A DNA stretch of 64,000 nucleotides from Ruminococcus sp. (lineage in GTDB: Bacteria > Bacillota > Clostridia > Oscillospirales > Ruminococcaceae): NCBI GenBank assembly GCA_017534595.1, contig JAFXVY010000089.1, positions 1 through 64,000 on the forward strand, read 5' to 3'. The translations under genes and the position numbers were made by a program. Numbering within the stretch: position 1 is the stretch's first letter; each line of letters begins with the position of its first letter. Positions 37,686 to 46,257 of this stretch are shown here, piece after piece. The notes under the pieces were generated by a model. That model was not told where the DNA came from and did no database searches. It saw only the letters and a list, made by a program, of their open reading frames with translations.

Positions 37686-38564
37686 TCAGGAGATATTCTT
37701 TCTCTTTTTGCGTTCCTTCTTGTCGTCCACGGGCTTGTCCAGCTCGGGATTGTCGGAGAATACGGTCTCGTCTTCGTTCTTCTTGAGGTAGCTGAACTCC
37801 GGGTTCTCCTCGCCGCGCTGATCGTAGTAGGGCTGGATAACATACTTTCTTATCACGGGATAGCAGTTGAAGGCATCAACGAACCCGAGGAACGAAAGCG
37901 GCAGGAACGGGAGAATAAAGAACGAATAGGGGAACAGAAACACAACGAAAGTTCCGATAACGAGCCAAACGAGCATCGTGTAGATCGAAGCCTTCAGCCC
38001 GAGGGGAACGATGAAAAACGAGTTCCTGAGTATCTTCACCAGCGAAAGGTTGGTGGAAGCGATCATCAGATAGATGTAGAAGTGCATCATAAAGAAGACG
38101 ATCATAAAGCTGAGCGTGATGACAAAGGGCACATACATAAAGGAATCAGTCTCAGCCCAGGTCATATATGCGGGTATCGCTACAATAAAGCCGGCAATAA
38201 AGATCGCGTCTATGATACCCATTATGAGCCCCTGCGTAAAGCACTTTTTAAATGTCTCGAAGAAATCGCTGAGCACAAATGCGTTGCGCTCCTGAGAATA
38301 GTTGCGGCAGATCTTGGAAAGAGCAGCCGTAGCAGGTCCGAATGCTATCACGGTGATGATACCGAGTGCCAGCGGAGCGTAGCTGTTCATCACACTGACG
38401 AGCCACCATCCCACCAGCAGCGGGACGAAAATTACGAAATAGATCAGATTGAGCTCCATCAGCTTCCAGAACCTTCTGCTGTAGATCTCAAAGAATTTAA
38501 CTATGCCTTTCTTTTCTCTCGGCGGCTTTGCAAGACCGCGCGAGCCGTAGTTGCCGTAAGCCAT
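37686..38564 (-). CDS. DUF624/YesL family membrane protein
   Basis: 292 residues with about six membrane segments and a charged, disordered Lys/Glu tail (last 45 residues). Family segments include FGPATAALSKICR and DFFETFKK. YesL-type proteins are often next to carbohydrate or envelope genes; function unknown. It starts 20 bases after the spoIIM-like gene, so the two are cotranscribed. Confidence 0.82.
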   Translation of the reverse strand: MAYGNYGSRGLAKPPREKKGIVKFFEIYSRRFWKLMELNLIYFVIFVPLLVGWWLVSVMNSYAPLALGIITVIAFGPATAALSKICRNYSQERNAFVLSDFFETFKKCFTQGLIMGIIDAIFIAGFIVAIPAYMTWAETDSFMYVPFVITLSFMIVFFMMHFYIYLMIASTNLSLVKILRNSFFIVPLGLKASIYTMLVWLVIGTFVVFLFPYSFFILPFLPLSFLGFVDAFNCYPVIRKYVIQPYYDQRGEENPEFSYLKKNEDETVFSDNPELDKPVDDKKERKKRKNIS

Positions 38565-38584
38565 TTTTGTCTCCTTTGTTTTAT

Positions 38585-39190
38585 TCAGATCTTCGCTGCA
38601 AAGATCAGCGAGAATATACAGTCAGCTGCGGCAGATGCCGCGACCGCAGCCTCTGCCGAAAGCAGCCTGACACAGTAAAGCTTTGTCATTTCGGAGATCC
38701 CGCGGCAGGGATCGCTGCTCATGGTGATAACGAACAGCCTGCTCGAGAACCTCACAGATTCCTTGGCCGCCATACACAGCGCAATACCGGATATGATCGC
38801 TGACGGGATGATTATGATCGACGCATACACAGCCCCCGGTGAGCCGTAGGTGTTATACACCATAGAGAGCACGGTCCCGAGGCCGATGCCTCTGAAAACC
38901 GGCAGGAGCAGCGCCGGGATCTGACCGAAGGCGAAAAAGCCCAGCAGTCCCTCGGCTGCTATGAAAAGCGAAGCCGTAAAGAACGAGTCGATAAGTATAT
39001 GCCCGAGATCGGAGGTCTGCCTGAAAGCTATATGCTCTCTGCCCGCCTCGGCAAGCTTATCTGTAAGCTCGTGTGGCATGAAGCAGTATGAAAGCGTACC
39101 GAGCAGCACGCCTATCAGCAGGCAGCCGATCATAAAAGCCATTGCGGTATCGGTACCAAGCGAAAGCCTTCCGGCTGTTTTGTTCTGCAT
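38585..39190 (-). CDS. SpoIIM-like membrane protein
   Basis: About 201 residues with five membrane segments and the family-like segment GIGLGTVLSMVYNTYGSPG. SpoIIM is part of the DMP peptidoglycan machine that drives engulfment in sporulation. Similarity is to the family; I cannot decide between true SpoIIM and a paralogue. ATG 39190 is 8 bases after GGAGC. It follows proC by about 80 bases. Confidence 0.68.
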   Translation of the reverse strand: MQNKTAGRLSLGTDTAMAFMIGCLLIGVLLGTLSYCFMPHELTDKLAEAGREHIAFRQTSDLGHILIDSFFTASLFIAAEGLLGFFAFGQIPALLLPVFRGIGLGTVLSMVYNTYGSPGAVYASIIIIPSAIISGIALCMAAKESVRFSSRLFVITMSSDPCRGISEMTKLYCVRLLSAEAAVAASAAADCIFSLIFAAKI

Positions 39191-39270
39191 AAACATCAGC
39201 TCCGATCTGTCGGTGATAAACGGCAGAAATACCGTTTACAGTAGATGTTATGCAGACAAGCCCGATTTAA

Positions 39271-40065
39271 TTACTTGGAAAGCTCGTAGGCTCTCTTGGT
39301 GCAGGCCTTGCAGCACTCCTCGACAGCCTCTCCGAGCCCGCCCTCGCGGAGCTTTTCAAGCCCGGCGATAGTTGTGCCGCCCTTTGAGGATACCATGGTG
39401 ATAAGCTCGTCTATGGTCTTGCCGCTGTCGGTTATCATCTTTGCCGAGCCGATAAGCGACTTGGCGAACAGCTCAGTAGCAGCCTCGCCGCCGATGCCTA
39501 CCGAAACGGCATAGTCGATGAAATACTTGGCATAAAGATAGATAAATGCGGGAGACGAGCCGTTGATGGCTATGATCTCCTTCATCTTGTCCTTGGGAAC
39601 GACGCTGTATATCCCGCAGGAGCCGAAGATCTCGCAGACAAAGCGGAACTCCTCATCCGATACGGAATCGCTTCTTGAAAGCGCGGTAGCACCCTCGCCG
39701 AGCAGCAGCGGAGTATTGGGCATAACCAAAACGACCTTGGCACCCTCAACTGTCTGAGAGGCGATATACTCGTCGGTTATGCCGGCACAGATAGAGATAA
39801 TGACAGTATCCTTGGTAACGGCGCCCTTTATGCTTGCGAGTACCTCGTCGAGCTGCTGGGGCTTGACGGCAAGGAAAACATAGTCGCAGGTCTTGGCAAC
39901 ATCTGCCTCGCTTGCGAGCCCGACCGCTCCGACAGACTTAGCTCTCTCCTGAGCAGGCTCAAAGCTGTCATAGGCGTAAAGCTCGACTTTATCGCCCATG
40001 CTGTCCCTGATGCCCTTCATTATGGCGTAGCCCATATTGCCTGCGCCGATAAATCCAACCTTCAT
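39271..40065 (-). CDS. proC: Pyrroline-5-carboxylate reductase
   Basis: About 264 residues. GFIGAGNMG is the NADPH-binding motif and VMPNTP / SKGGTT are the family catalytic segments. Last step of proline synthesis. ATG 40065 follows GGAAGG. Confidence 0.96.
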   Translation of the reverse strand: MKVGFIGAGNMGYAIMKGIRDSMGDKVELYAYDSFEPAQERAKSVGAVGLASEADVAKTCDYVFLAVKPQQLDEVLASIKGAVTKDTVIISICAGITDEYIASQTVEGAKVVLVMPNTPLLLGEGATALSRSDSVSDEEFRFVCEIFGSCGIYSVVPKDKMKEIIAINGSSPAFIYLYAKYFIDYAVSVGIGGEAATELFAKSLIGSAKMITDSGKTIDELITMVSSKGGTTIAGLEKLREGGLGEAVEECCKACTKRAYELSK

Positions 40066-40100
40066 AAGCAATACCTTCCTTACAAAAATACACTTATAAT

Positions 40101-40129
40101 ATTATACTACAACTCAGAAAATAAATCAA
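40101..40129 (-). promoter_or_regulatory. proC promoter
   Basis: TTGATT (40124-40129), 17-bp spacer, TATAAT (40101-40106) on the minus strand. Confidence 0.82.
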
Positions 40130-40152
40130 GTCTTTTGAAATGTATATTTTTC

Positions 40153-40194
40153 ATAAACAAGAAAGGCCGTCCGGAACTAATGCTCCGGGCGGCT
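40153..40194 (-). terminator. Terminator of folT-folC
   Basis: Stem 40166-40175 with 40184-40193, one mismatch, then TTTCTTGTTT on the minus strand. Confidence 0.85.
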
Positions 40195-40211
40195 CGATGT
40201 AATATACAGTA

Positions 40212-41486
40212 TCAGCCGAAACGGCTCTGAACGATACTTTTTATATCCTTGTAGAGATACAGCGAACCAATGACCATAAGCGGCAGCGAGTTTTCACCGG
40301 CATATCCTGCGGCAGCATCGAAGCCTTCGGCTATGGTATCAAAGGGCTCTGCAGGCAGACCGTGAGCGGAAAAGGTCTCGGCAAGGGTCGCGGGATCGAG
40401 AGCCCGGGGATTGTCCGGAGCAACGGTGAATATCCTCTCAGCAAGGGGCGAGAGCATCTCGGCATAGAGCGAATAGTCTTTGTCGGCAAGTACACCTATG
40501 AGAATGACCGGCTTTACATCGCCGAACTGCCCTGCGATAGATCTGCACAGGCAATCCATACCGTCGGGGTTGTGAGCTCCGTCAAAAATGATATACGGGT
40601 CGGCGCAGAGCGTCTCAAAGCGGCCTTCAAGTCTGACAAGCGAAAGACCTTTGCGCACTGCCTCATTGCTTATCTCAACGCCTCTGCCGCGCAGTATCTC
40701 CACACAGCTCAGTACATTCACCACATTATCCCGCTGATGAACTCCCCTCAACGGAACGGTGATCTCTGTGCCCTGCCATACAAGAGAGGTCTCCGGAACA
40801 TCATCCGAAAAAGAAATATCAGCTCTGTCAGGTATGTAAAGTTCGGAGCCTTTACGCTCTGCTGTCTGCCTGATGACCTCCAGTGCAGCGGTATCGCGCC
40901 CGCCGTAGTACACCGGAACGCCCGGCTTGATTATCCCCGACTTATGCCGGGCTATGTCGGCGGTCGTCCTGCCGAGGATAGTGCAGTGATCGAGGGAGAC
41001 ATTCGTGATGACCGACAGCAGCGGCTCATTTATCACATTGGTGGAGTCACCGTCACCGCCCAGACCGCATTCTATAACGCTCATAGCGCAGCACTGCTCC
41101 TTCATGATAAGAAACGCCGCAGCGGTCATAAGCTCAAACTCGGTAGGCTTGTCGTCCATGGCTGAGCTGAGATCATCGAGGCGGAGTATCGCATCCGCGA
41201 AAAGCTCCTCGCTGACCGTTTCGCCGTCGATCCTGATCTGATCCAAGGGAGAGACCATGGCCGGCGACATGAAAGTCCCGGTCTTATATCCGGCAGCCGT
41301 GAGCACCGATGAGAGCATAGCCGAGAACGAGCCCTTGCCGTTCGTCCCGCTTATATGAACGGCTCTGAGGCTGTCCTGCGGGTCTCCGGCGAGGGATAAC
41401 AGCTCTTTAATGCGATCAAGACCGAGCCTGCTGCCCGATCTTGACGCTTTTTTCAATATTGATAATGCTTTGTTATACTCAGTCAT
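40212..41486 (-). CDS. folC: Folylpolyglutamate synthase / dihydrofolate synthase
   Basis: About 424 residues. P-loop GTNGKGS, ligase segments SPAM and DGAHNPDG. It adds glutamates to folates, which retains them in the cell. It is directly after folT, overlapping it by 8 bases, so imported folate is trapped by the product of the same transcript. The start at 41486 follows AACAGGAAAA. Confidence 0.95.
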   Translation of the reverse strand: MTEYNKALSILKKASRSGSRLGLDRIKELLSLAGDPQDSLRAVHISGTNGKGSFSAMLSSVLTAAGYKTGTFMSPAMVSPLDQIRIDGETVSEELFADAILRLDDLSSAMDDKPTEFELMTAAAFLIMKEQCCAMSVIECGLGGDGDSTNVINEPLLSVITNVSLDHCTILGRTTADIARHKSGIIKPGVPVYYGGRDTAALEVIRQTAERKGSELYIPDRADISFSDDVPETSLVWQGTEITVPLRGVHQRDNVVNVLSCVEILRGRGVEISNEAVRKGLSLVRLEGRFETLCADPYIIFDGAHNPDGMDCLCRSIAGQFGDVKPVILIGVLADKDYSLYAEMLSPLAERIFTVAPDNPRALDPATLAETFSAHGLPAEPFDTIAEGFDAAAGYAGENSLPLMVIGSLYLYKDIKSIVQSRFG

Positions 41487-42039
41487 TTTTCCTGTTAACT
41501 CTTTCAAACTGGCTGATGAACGCCTTGCTTTTGAGCAGAGCGTAGATTATTGCGGATTCTGCGGCTGCGGTGATGAGGTATATCGGGATCCTCCACGGCA
41601 GCACGGGGCGCTGATTTGGGTAGTAGATATACAGACCGATCGTCTTGACGATCATAGAACCGATTATATGCGCCACAAAAACCGAGATTATGACGTTTGG
41701 AAGCAGATGCTTCTTGAACACCATCGACGATACTGCTCCGGCAAAGAAACCTATGCAGGCGGCGCCGAGAGTGATTATCGGGTTTATGGCATAGCCGTAG
41801 ATTATGCAGCCCACGACATCGGCGACGATAGCGGTGAGCATACCGATCAGCGGCCCGAATAGAATACCGGAAAGCAGCAGAGAAAGGTTCTCGAAGCTTA
41901 TCCTGATATTATCACCGATCTTGATGGAGAGGAATTTTCCGAGCACTATGCTCATCGCAACGAACAACGCGCAGGCGACAAGCACCTTTATGCTCCCGAA
42001 TACCCGTATATGGCTGCGGGATGCCGAACTGTTCTTCAA
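41479..42039 (-). CDS. folT: Folate ECF-transporter S component FolT
   Basis: 186 residues with five or six membrane segments. The ECF S-component signature LLSGILFGPLIGMLTAIVAD marks it as the folate-specific subunit that works with shared EcfA/EcfT units (none in this window). Start is TTG 42039 with AAGGAGGT upstream. Regulation by the THF riboswitch in its leader supports the substrate. Confidence 0.93.
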   Translation of the reverse strand: MKNSSASRSHIRVFGSIKVLVACALFVAMSIVLGKFLSIKIGDNIRISFENLSLLLSGILFGPLIGMLTAIVADVVGCIIYGYAINPIITLGAACIGFFAGAVSSMVFKKHLLPNVIISVFVAHIIGSMIVKTIGLYIYYPNQRPVLPWRIPIYLITAAAESAIIYALLKSKAFISQFERVNRKND

Positions 42040-42046
42040 AATAAAA

Positions 42047-42088
42047 ATACCTCCTTTTCCTCACAAAATACGACAGAAAAGAAGGTAT
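42047..42088 (-). promoter_or_regulatory. Shine-Dalgarno-masking hairpin of the folT leader
   Basis: 42076-42088 is nearly complementary to 42047-42060 (13 of 14 bases counting G-U). The 3' arm contains the AAGGAGGT of folT and is followed by TTTTTATTTT, so the hairpin may hide the ribosome site or end transcription. It is the riboswitch's likely expression platform. Confidence 0.85.
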
Positions 42089-42101
42089 CTTGATTTCAGA
42101 T

Positions 42102-42208
42102 CATATTAAGCGGGATGCGAAGCCAATATCGCAAGATCAACTTTTCGTTCCGCCGGCAACTCCCCGTCCGTCGGACACTTAACGCACTGACTTCTACTCT
42201 GTAATATG
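42102..42208 (-). promoter_or_regulatory. Tetrahydrofolate (THF) riboswitch
   Basis: On the minus strand the conserved blocks AGAGTAGA, GCGTTAAGTG, GGGGAGTTGCC, AACGAAAAG and GCGA...TCGCATCCCGCTT occur in the order of the known THF (folT) riboswitch. Ends CATATTA and TAATATG form the P1 stem (42202-42208 with 42102-42108). It lies 62 bases before folT and directly downstream of pfkA. The aptamer binds THF or related reduced folates and lowers expression of folate uptake. Confidence 0.95.
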
Positions 42209-42233
42209 CGGACTGCTCAAAATAGCAGGGGCA

Positions 42234-43196
42234 TCAGAATGCTGTGTTGGTCAGGACCTCATATCTCTTGTGGAGGAAGGGCTTCTTCATAGCCAGACCC
42301 TCCTGGAGGTCGATATCGTATACCTTGCCGTCCTTGAGGCCGACGATCCTGTTGCCGATGCCCTGCTCGAGCAGCTCAACAGCGTGGTAGCCCATTTCGG
42401 AAGCAAGAACTCTGTCGCGGAGCGTAGGCGAACCGCCGCGCTGAACGTGACCGAGTACAGTAACTCTCGACTCGATGCCGGTCATCTCCTGGATCGTTCT
42501 TGCAATGACATCGGTCTGGCCGACGCCCTCTGCAACGACGATAAGGAAATGGGTCTTGCCGTTCTTCTTGGCTTTGAGGATATCAGCGGCGATCTTATTG
42601 AGATCGTAGGGCTCCTCAAGAGTGATTGCGGCCTCGGCGCCGACTGCGATGCCGACATTTACTGCGATATACCCGGCCTTTCTGCCCATTACCTCGATAA
42701 CGGAGCAGCGGTCGTGAGACTGTGTGGTATCGCGGATCTTGTCGATCATCTCCATAGCTGTATTCATGGCTGTGTCATAACCGATGGTGTACTCTGTGCA
42801 CTGGATATCGTTGTCGATAGTTCCGGGAAGGCCGATGCAGGGGATACCGAGGCTGGAAAGATCGCCTGCGCCTCTGAACGAACCGTCGCCGCCGATAACA
42901 ACGAGACCGTCAAGGCCGAGCTTTACGCACATATCGTAGCCCTTCTTAACGCCCTCCATATCTCTGAACTCGGGACATCTTGCAGTATAGAGGCAGGTAC
43001 CTCCGCGCTGGATGATACCGGAAACCGTGCGGGCATTTACGTCGATAACGTCGCCGGAAAGCAGACCTACATAACCTCTGCGGATACCAACGACCTCCAT
43101 GCCCTTCTGCAGAGCAGCTCTTGCAACGGCACGAACTGCCGCATTCATTCCGGGAGCGTCGCCGCCGCTCGTGAGAACACCTATCTTGTGAGCCAT
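42234..43196 (-). CDS. pfkA: ATP-dependent 6-phosphofructokinase
   Basis: 320 residues. ATP-binding GGDAPG and GGDGS, catalytic TIDND, substrate HVQRGGSPT. Committed step of glycolysis. AGGAGG precedes the ATG. A palindrome covers the promoter at 43262-43290. Confidence 0.97.
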   Translation of the reverse strand: MAHKIGVLTSGGDAPGMNAAVRAVARAALQKGMEVVGIRRGYVGLLSGDVIDVNARTVSGIIQRGGTCLYTARCPEFRDMEGVKKGYDMCVKLGLDGLVVIGGDGSFRGAGDLSSLGIPCIGLPGTIDNDIQCTEYTIGYDTAMNTAMEMIDKIRDTTQSHDRCSVIEVMGRKAGYIAVNVGIAVGAEAAITLEEPYDLNKIAADILKAKKNGKTHFLIVVAEGVGQTDVIARTIQEMTGIESRVTVLGHVQRGGSPTLRDRVLASEMGYHAVELLEQGIGNRIVGLKDGKVYDIDLQEGLAMKKPFLHKRYEVLTNTAF

Positions 43197-43253
43197 AACT
43201 AATTTCCTCCAATACGTGTTATAATCTGCGTAAACAAGCCTAATAACATAAAT

Positions 43254-43290
43254 ATAATAGCATAAACCCCTGACATTGTCAAGGGTTTAT
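43254..43290 (-). promoter_or_regulatory. pfkA promoter with an overlapping 29-bp palindrome
   Basis: TTGACA (43277-43282), 17-bp spacer, TATTAT (43254-43259) on the minus strand. An inverted repeat, 12 paired positions with one C-A mismatch (43262-43274 with 43278-43290), covers the -35 box and most of the spacer. This is operator-like placement. Alternatively it is part of the terminator of the upstream kinase gene. Confidence 0.7.
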
Positions 43291-43352
43291 CAATAGCATT
43301 ATTAAAAATTTTAAACGTTTTCGGAGCTTTGGTAACAATTTATTCCAAACTG

Positions 43353-45149
43353 TTACTGCTCAGCGGGTGTTTGCTGCTGTTCAGCGGGCAATGCGGGCTT
43401 GGTGGCCTCGGTAGCCTTGGTGGTCATGCTCTTGCCCTTGGAGACTCTTACGGTAAGCACTTCGCCGTTCTTGATGTTGACGTTATAGCCCACGCCGATA
43501 TCGGTGGATATAACATATCCTATACCGACAGTATCGGACCACATCTCAACGGTCTTGTACTTGATCTCGAGAGACTCGAGCAGATCGGTGTACTGCTTGG
43601 CGGTCTTGCCGGAGTAAGACGGAACGGGAACGTTCTCGGAGCCCTTGCAGACCTTGAGCACAAGCTCGTTCTTCCTGTCGGGGTCATAATCGCTGTCGGC
43701 GGGGATGCTCTGCTCTGCGATATAGCCCTTGAAGTCGATCTCGGAGAAATAGTACTCGGGCCTTATTGTAAACTCGCTGCCTATCTGCTGAACAACGGTC
43801 TCGTATCTCATGCCGACAACATTGGGCATTACCGAGCCGGTGCCGTAAGGCGAATCGTCGGCAGCGGGAGTGGTGAGCGTGATGATCGGCTCCGTGGTGG
43901 TGACAGTGGTCTCCTTGTTCTCGTAAGCCGAAAGATCCTCATAGCTCTTGGCCTTGCTCGAGTTCTGATTCTTGTCAGCCGACGAAAGCAGCTGCGAGAG
44001 CATGAACCCTCCGAGCACAAGGAACACAACAACGATTATGATCGCCGCGATGATCGAAGCGGTATTGCTGCCCTTGCTCTGCTTGGAATTATGCTTGCCC
44101 GAGGACCCGGTGTGCTGCCTTGTTGTCTGGCTTCTTTCGGGTCTCTGAATGGGGATAGTCTGGGTCGCACCCTTCTGATGCTCAAGCTGATAATGCTTGT
44201 CAAAGAGCTGGGTAACAAAGTCATTGACGGTCTGTATCCTGTCCTCGCCGCGGACTGCCATAGCGTGAGAAAGTACGTTTGAAACATACACCGGGATACC
44301 GGGGTTTATCCTTGACGCAGGAACGAGGGTATCGTTCGTGAGCCTCGTATTGGCGTCGAGAGGCATACAGCCGGTGAGTATCCTGTAAAGCACGGCGGCT
44401 ACGGCATATACATCCGTCCACGGGCCCTGATATGCCAGCGATGTATACTGCTCGGGAGCGGTATAGCCGGAATAGAACTCGGGAGAAAGCCCGGTGTTAG
44501 AGGTACGTATCGAGCTTATGGAGAAGCCTGTGAGCTTGAGCTCGCCCTCGGTAGTTACGATGATATTCTCGGGAGAGATGCCCCTGTGGATTATCCCCGC
44601 ATTATGGATGATGCTGAGAGTGGTGAACAGCGGCATGAACAGCTTCTTCACGCGGTTCCAGGTAAGGTAGCCGGTATTGGTCTGAAGGAACTTCTTGAGC
44701 GAAACGCCCTCAACATATTCAAGGATAACATAAGTCGTGTTATTCTGGACGAATATATCCATAGCCGTGGAGATATGGGTAAGATTCTTCATTCTCGAAA
44801 GGATCTTGTTCATATCCGTGAACTCGGACATATAGGTCTTGAACTTGGCAAGACATTCTGGGTTGACGATGATGTTCTGGGTGCCGCGCTCACGCTCGCA
44901 GAGCGTATCGGGCATATACTCCCTCACCACAGCCTTGCTTTTTCTGATCATATCGTAGCATATATATGAAGCGCCCTCGCCGTTGTAGGAAAGCATCTTG
45001 CCGACTATATACCTGTCGTCAAGCACGGTCCTCGGCGCAAGATAAGACTGGAGATGGGGGATATCATCGGAATAGCTGCAAAACCGGCAGTTGCCGTTTT
45101 CATCGAGCTCGTTCATGCAGCCCATACAAAGCTTTGAACTTGTATCCAC
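43353..45149 (-). CDS. PASTA protein kinase homologue, predicted pseudokinase
   Basis: 598 residues. N-terminal zinc ribbon (C8, C11, C21, C24), kinase-fold domain (about 40-315), one membrane helix (about 364-388) and two extracellular PASTA repeats (about 435-575) that would bind muropeptides. Three catalytic residues differ: the VAIK lysine is Arg76 in VVREY, HRD is HRG (Gly190), and DFG is TGF (Thr207). N195, APE and the DxWxxG-type Asp are kept, so the fold is intact. Start is GTG with AGGAGG. It probably signals without phosphotransfer, or has an atypical mechanism. It is not a broken gene: there is no frameshift. Confidence 0.88.
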   Translation of the reverse strand: MDTSSKLCMGCMNELDENGNCRFCSYSDDIPHLQSYLAPRTVLDDRYIVGKMLSYNGEGASYICYDMIRKSKAVVREYMPDTLCERERGTQNIIVNPECLAKFKTYMSEFTDMNKILSRMKNLTHISTAMDIFVQNNTTYVILEYVEGVSLKKFLQTNTGYLTWNRVKKLFMPLFTTLSIIHNAGIIHRGISPENIIVTTEGELKLTGFSISSIRTSNTGLSPEFYSGYTAPEQYTSLAYQGPWTDVYAVAAVLYRILTGCMPLDANTRLTNDTLVPASRINPGIPVYVSNVLSHAMAVRGEDRIQTVNDFVTQLFDKHYQLEHQKGATQTIPIQRPERSQTTRQHTGSSGKHNSKQSKGSNTASIIAAIIIVVVFLVLGGFMLSQLLSSADKNQNSSKAKSYEDLSAYENKETTVTTTEPIITLTTPAADDSPYGTGSVMPNVVGMRYETVVQQIGSEFTIRPEYYFSEIDFKGYIAEQSIPADSDYDPDRKNELVLKVCKGSENVPVPSYSGKTAKQYTDLLESLEIKYKTVEMWSDTVGIGYVISTDIGVGYNVNIKNGEVLTVRVSKGKSMTTKATEATKPALPAEQQQTPAEQ

Positions 45150-45182
45150 TAATGATCCTCCTTATAGATTTTGTCAATGATA

Positions 45183-45211
45183 ATAATATCAGCAATCGAA
45201 AAAAAAGTCAA
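45183..45211 (-). promoter_or_regulatory. Promoter of the PASTA pseudokinase gene
   Basis: TTGACT (45206-45211), 17-bp spacer, TATTAT (45183-45188) on the minus strand, 34 bases before GTG 45149. Confidence 0.75.
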
Positions 45212-45264
45212 GAAAAACGCTGAAACTGTATGATTATTGAAACAAATTGTATTATTTCTGTAAC

Positions 45265-46086
45265 TTACTTATTCACGCTCTGATCCAGCTTTTTCTCGTA
45301 GATATAGACCGGCGGGATATCCTCGGAAACGCTGTACATGAACTTATTGTCGATGTTGGCGACAACGGTGAGCACGACGGCCTGAATGTCGCCGTTATCC
45401 ATTTTGTAGTAATATCTGAACTCGTATTTTATGTAGGCAACATCATAGGTTATGCGGAAGGGATCGAAGTCGATATCGTCAAGGACTGCAGACATCTTAG
45501 AGCTGCTGTCATACTTGCTCAGATCGACGCGCCTGTCGGTCTTGACCCCCCTCGTGTCCTTCTTGAGCACGCGGTAATCGGTGAAAACGACCTTATCTAT
45601 CTTTTCCGATTCAGTCTTGAGTATGCCGACCGTCCATTCAGGGAAAGAAACATCGTTGACTTCAACATCATCCTCGGACTCATAGATGAAATCAAACTCA
45701 TCGGTCTTGTTGACGGACGAGAACGAGCTGCTGTCCTTCATGTTGATCTCAAGATCCTTTTCGGCGGAGGTAACTCTTGCGCCGATATAGCCCGAGAGCT
45801 TTTCGGCCTGCTTGAGACCCTTTCCGGAGGCGATATGGAATATCAGCATAACGATAAGAAGCAGCACGACAGCGGCACCTGCGATCATGATCGCAGGCTT
45901 GAGATACTTCCCTTTCAGCGCAGATGATTTTGCTGCGCTCTTATCCTCAAGCCGGAGGACGTTATCGTTCTTTTTGGTGCCGAGAGCGGGCAGAAAGCCC
46001 TTCTTCTCCTTTTTCAGCACAGTACCGCAGTTGCGGCACATTGTATCTTTTCTGTCGGCTTTTACACCGCAATTAGGACATTTCAT
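45265..46086 (-). CDS. Zinc-ribbon single-pass membrane protein, unknown
   Basis: About 273 residues. A double CxxC zinc ribbon (MKCPNC, CRNC), a basic linker, one membrane helix (AIMIAGAAVVLLLIVMLIFHI), and an extracytoplasmic region with no match I recognise. The layout (zinc ribbon, membrane helix, external domain) copies that of the neighbouring PASTA protein without the kinase. AGGAG lies 10 bases before ATG 46086. The frame extends upstream, but those codons lie over the promoter. Confidence 0.75.
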   Translation of the reverse strand: MKCPNCGVKADRKDTMCRNCGTVLKKEKKGFLPALGTKKNDNVLRLEDKSAAKSSALKGKYLKPAIMIAGAAVVLLLIVMLIFHIASGKGLKQAEKLSGYIGARVTSAEKDLEINMKDSSSFSSVNKTDEFDFIYESEDDVEVNDVSFPEWTVGILKTESEKIDKVVFTDYRVLKKDTRGVKTDRRVDLSKYDSSSKMSAVLDDIDFDPFRITYDVAYIKYEFRYYYKMDNGDIQAVVLTVVANIDNKFMYSVSEDIPPVYIYEKKLDQSVNK

Positions 46087-46144
46087 AACCTCTGATCTCC
46101 TCTTGTGACAGATCGGGCATAAGTGCCCTGGACATAACATATAT

Positions 46145-46173
46145 ATTATATCACAGCCATAATAAAAAGTCAA
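46145..46173 (-). promoter_or_regulatory. Promoter of the zinc-ribbon membrane protein gene
   Basis: TTGACT (46168-46173), 17-bp spacer, TATAAT (46145-46150) on the minus strand. A small GGGC-GCCC hairpin (46110-46123) lies in the leader. Confidence 0.82.
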
Positions 46174-46209
46174 CATACAGTAAAATCTTAGCCTGACAGG
46201 AGAATATAC

Positions 46210-46239
46210 TTGACAAGCTTGATGATTTGATGCTATACT
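46210..46239 (+). promoter_or_regulatory. Promoter of the AlkD-like gene
   Basis: TTGACA (46210-46215), 18-bp spacer, TATACT (46234-46239). Confidence 0.82.
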
Positions 46240-46257
46240 GATACCGAGGTGATAGAC

